This document shows, in pieces, positions 62,390 through 64,000 of a stretch of 64,000 bases of DNA. The first letter of the stretch is position 1. Each line of letters starts with the position of its first letter. The position numbers were made by a program, and so were the translations under genes. Source of the stretch: Paragorgia papillata. Its lineage: Eukaryota > Cnidaria > Anthozoa > Scleralcyonacea > Coralliidae. The stretch covers positions 765,001-829,000 of the forward strand of contig JAWNZC010000286.1 of assembly GCA_035771165.1 (NCBI GenBank), in the 5' to 3' direction. The notes under the pieces are model-generated. The model saw only the letters and a list, made by a program, of their open reading frames with translations, ran no database searches and was not told where the DNA came from.

Positions 62390-64000
62390 GAATGTATTTG
62401 TGTACAATTCTCGCCTGCTATCCAATTGTATCTATTTAACTTCCAATGAATTCAAAAAAATTCACTTAACTTCACCTGAAACATTCTCATTATTTCAAAT
62501 AAATATTCGAAGCCTCTTTACGCATTTTTATGGTCTTTCCGAATTCATTTTTCTTCTACTGGTGTATCTGAAACCAGGTGAAATGAGTCTAATCATGACT
62601 TGTACGATATTTCTGGTTATTCTTTCATCTCAAACATAAGACAACACAAGTTACTGTAGGTGGTGGCGTTGGTCTCTTTACCAAGTCAGATCTAAAATTT
62701 AAGTTACGTCTATGTACTGATCTTCAGTCTACAAACAATAAGCTTTTCGCACTAAATTCACTTGTGATGTTTTAGCTTCTTGTAAAAGGAAGCATTCTAT
62801 CTATAAACAATATGTTCTTAATCCCACCCCTATTAACAAATTGCGATACAACAAGTATCGTTATAAATACAATTTTATTATCAAACTTGCCAGGAAGAAA
62901 TATTTTCATGATAAGCTAACTTCTGTTCACTCTACCTTGAAAAGAACGTGGTCCTTATTAAGCAAATTATGTCGAAAAAGAAAGCTGAACAACACTTAAG
63001 TAATATGAAAGACGAAAATGGCACCTATTCAGACCCGATTCAGATAGCAACTAAATTTAACAATTATTTCACTAAGACTCTGGCTAATAACATTCCTCAC
63101 ACTAATTTTTCTCGTAAGCAGTTTTTAGGTGGCTCTAATGATAATGATTTCATCATACAAATGATGAAGTGTCTCATTTTCCCAATTATGGCCCAATTTC
63201 CATTCTTCCCTGCTTATCTAAAATCCTTGAGAAACTGTTCTATTCAAGACTATCTAAATTTCTTGTAAAATTTAGTATTCTTAATAATCATCAGCATGGT
63301 TTTAGACAGCAATACTCTACTTATATGGCAGTTCTTGAACTTGCAAATAATATTTTTCAAGGATTTGAAAATAAGGAATACACAGTTTGAATCTTTGTTG
63401 ATCTTAAAAAAGCTTTCGACACTGTTAATCATAAAATACTAATTGATAAAGAGCATGGCTCTCTAGTTACCTATTCAATAGACAACAATATGTTCAGATT
63501 AATGACTTCCCATCCCCTTATAACATAATTACACGTGGGTTTCCTAAAGGCTCTATTCTTGGTCCTCTCCTTTTTCTTATATATATATATATAAACGACC
63601 TATTTCATCAGATATTCTCAAAATATCTCCCATTTATTCTTTTTGCTGATGGCACTAATATTATTCCGCCATAGGGATATAGCCACTTTGTTCAATACTA
63701 TTAACAAAGAACTTTCTTTCCTTGCTTCGTGGTTCAACACAAGTACTAAATTCCTTGGAGTTATCCATCAAAATATTTCATGAAAAACTCATATCAATGC
63801 AGTAAATGTGCTAAAGGTATAATTTGTAAATCTAGACATTTTCTAAAGCTTATAAACACTTTACAGACAGTCTCTACAATTCTCTCTTCTTGCCTAGTAC
63901 ATTAATTATTGTAATCTAATTTGGGCATGTACTGTACTTATACGTCTCATTTAGATCGAACCTCTCTTTCTACTACAAAAGAAAATTATTCGTATTATCG
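62390..64000 (+). pseudogene. LINE 5 (CR1/Jockey group), decayed, runs off the window
   Basis: The start of an APE endonuclease (FSLFQINIRSLFTHF, near 62485) is followed by a large internal deletion (about 62640-62900). RT sequence in shifting frames comes next: LSKLCRKRK/MSKKKAEQHL, YGPISILPCLSKILEKLFYS, then TGA (63388-63390) and IFVDLKKAFDTVNHKIL (motif A). Motif B is [13 protein letters not shown] with a (TA)n expansion where YINDL should be. Motif C is FADGTNII, with the second catalytic Asp replaced by Gly. The final bases encode PLFLLQKKIIRII-like thumb sequence. It is non-functional. Confidence 0.85.

Overview
This is eukaryotic DNA, and the signs point to an invertebrate animal, most likely a cnidarian of anthozoan type; that placement is an inference. 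The evidence is an AT-rich background, spliced genes with GT-AG introns, non-LTR retrotransposons of CR1/L2/Jockey type, KIAA1958-like tyrosine recombinases, a Ty3-type gag, hAT, piggyBac, PIF and pogo-like MITEs, many foldback elements, and a C2H2 zinc-finger gene. No bacterial operon, rRNA, canonical tRNA gene or CRISPR array is visible.

Four host-type genes can be supported. (1) RPA2 (replication protein A 32 kDa subunit), minus strand, seven exons recovered by reading splice sites between 43239 and 57252. It totals 242 codons plus a stop; the first exon was not found. (2) A single-exon minus-strand gene (14179-15831, 550 aa) with an alpha-helical N-terminal half and a beta-propeller-like C-terminal half. 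A broken copy of its 5' end and promoter lies at 21605-21835. (3) A ten-finger C2H2 zinc-finger gene, minus strand, 31026-31967. (4) A candidate two-exon, 59-aa membrane microprotein (46233-46488, plus strand) on the opposite strand inside the last RPA2 intron and inside a TIR-bounded element.

The rest is mainly mobile DNA. 0.3-2 kb: a 1.7 kb TIR element. 2.2-2.8 kb: a promoter-like motif cluster. 3.4-4.3 kb: a gag-only LTR element with a perfect 5-bp target duplication. 5.2-11.3 kb: a MITE, two head-to-head tyrosine recombinase genes (both broken), a conserved relic of unknown function and a RecQ-like helicase relic, framed by two nested inverted-repeat pairs. 12.7-13.2 kb: a TIR element holding a PHD finger. 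16.8-17.4 kb: a hAT-like MITE. 17.8-21.5 kb: three LINE remains, one inserted in an ATCC microsatellite. 22-24.7 kb: dispersed repeats and a 1.26 kb foldback. 25.3-27.6 kb: a LINE with an open reverse transcriptase frame inserted in a tandem array. 28.6-29.3 kb: a GATCTTG minisatellite. 30-42.6 kb: foldback and TIR elements around the zinc-finger gene.

From 43 to 57 kb the RPA2 introns have collected SINEs, a TCTAAAGT satellite, nested MITEs and long TTTG repeats; one pogo-like MITE starts 11 nt past a 5' splice site. 57-62 kb holds further foldbacks, a 19-bp minisatellite and an ATT/AAT hairpin microsatellite. A decayed LINE runs off the right edge (62.4-64 kb). All family assignments come from motifs read by eye; none was tested by database search.
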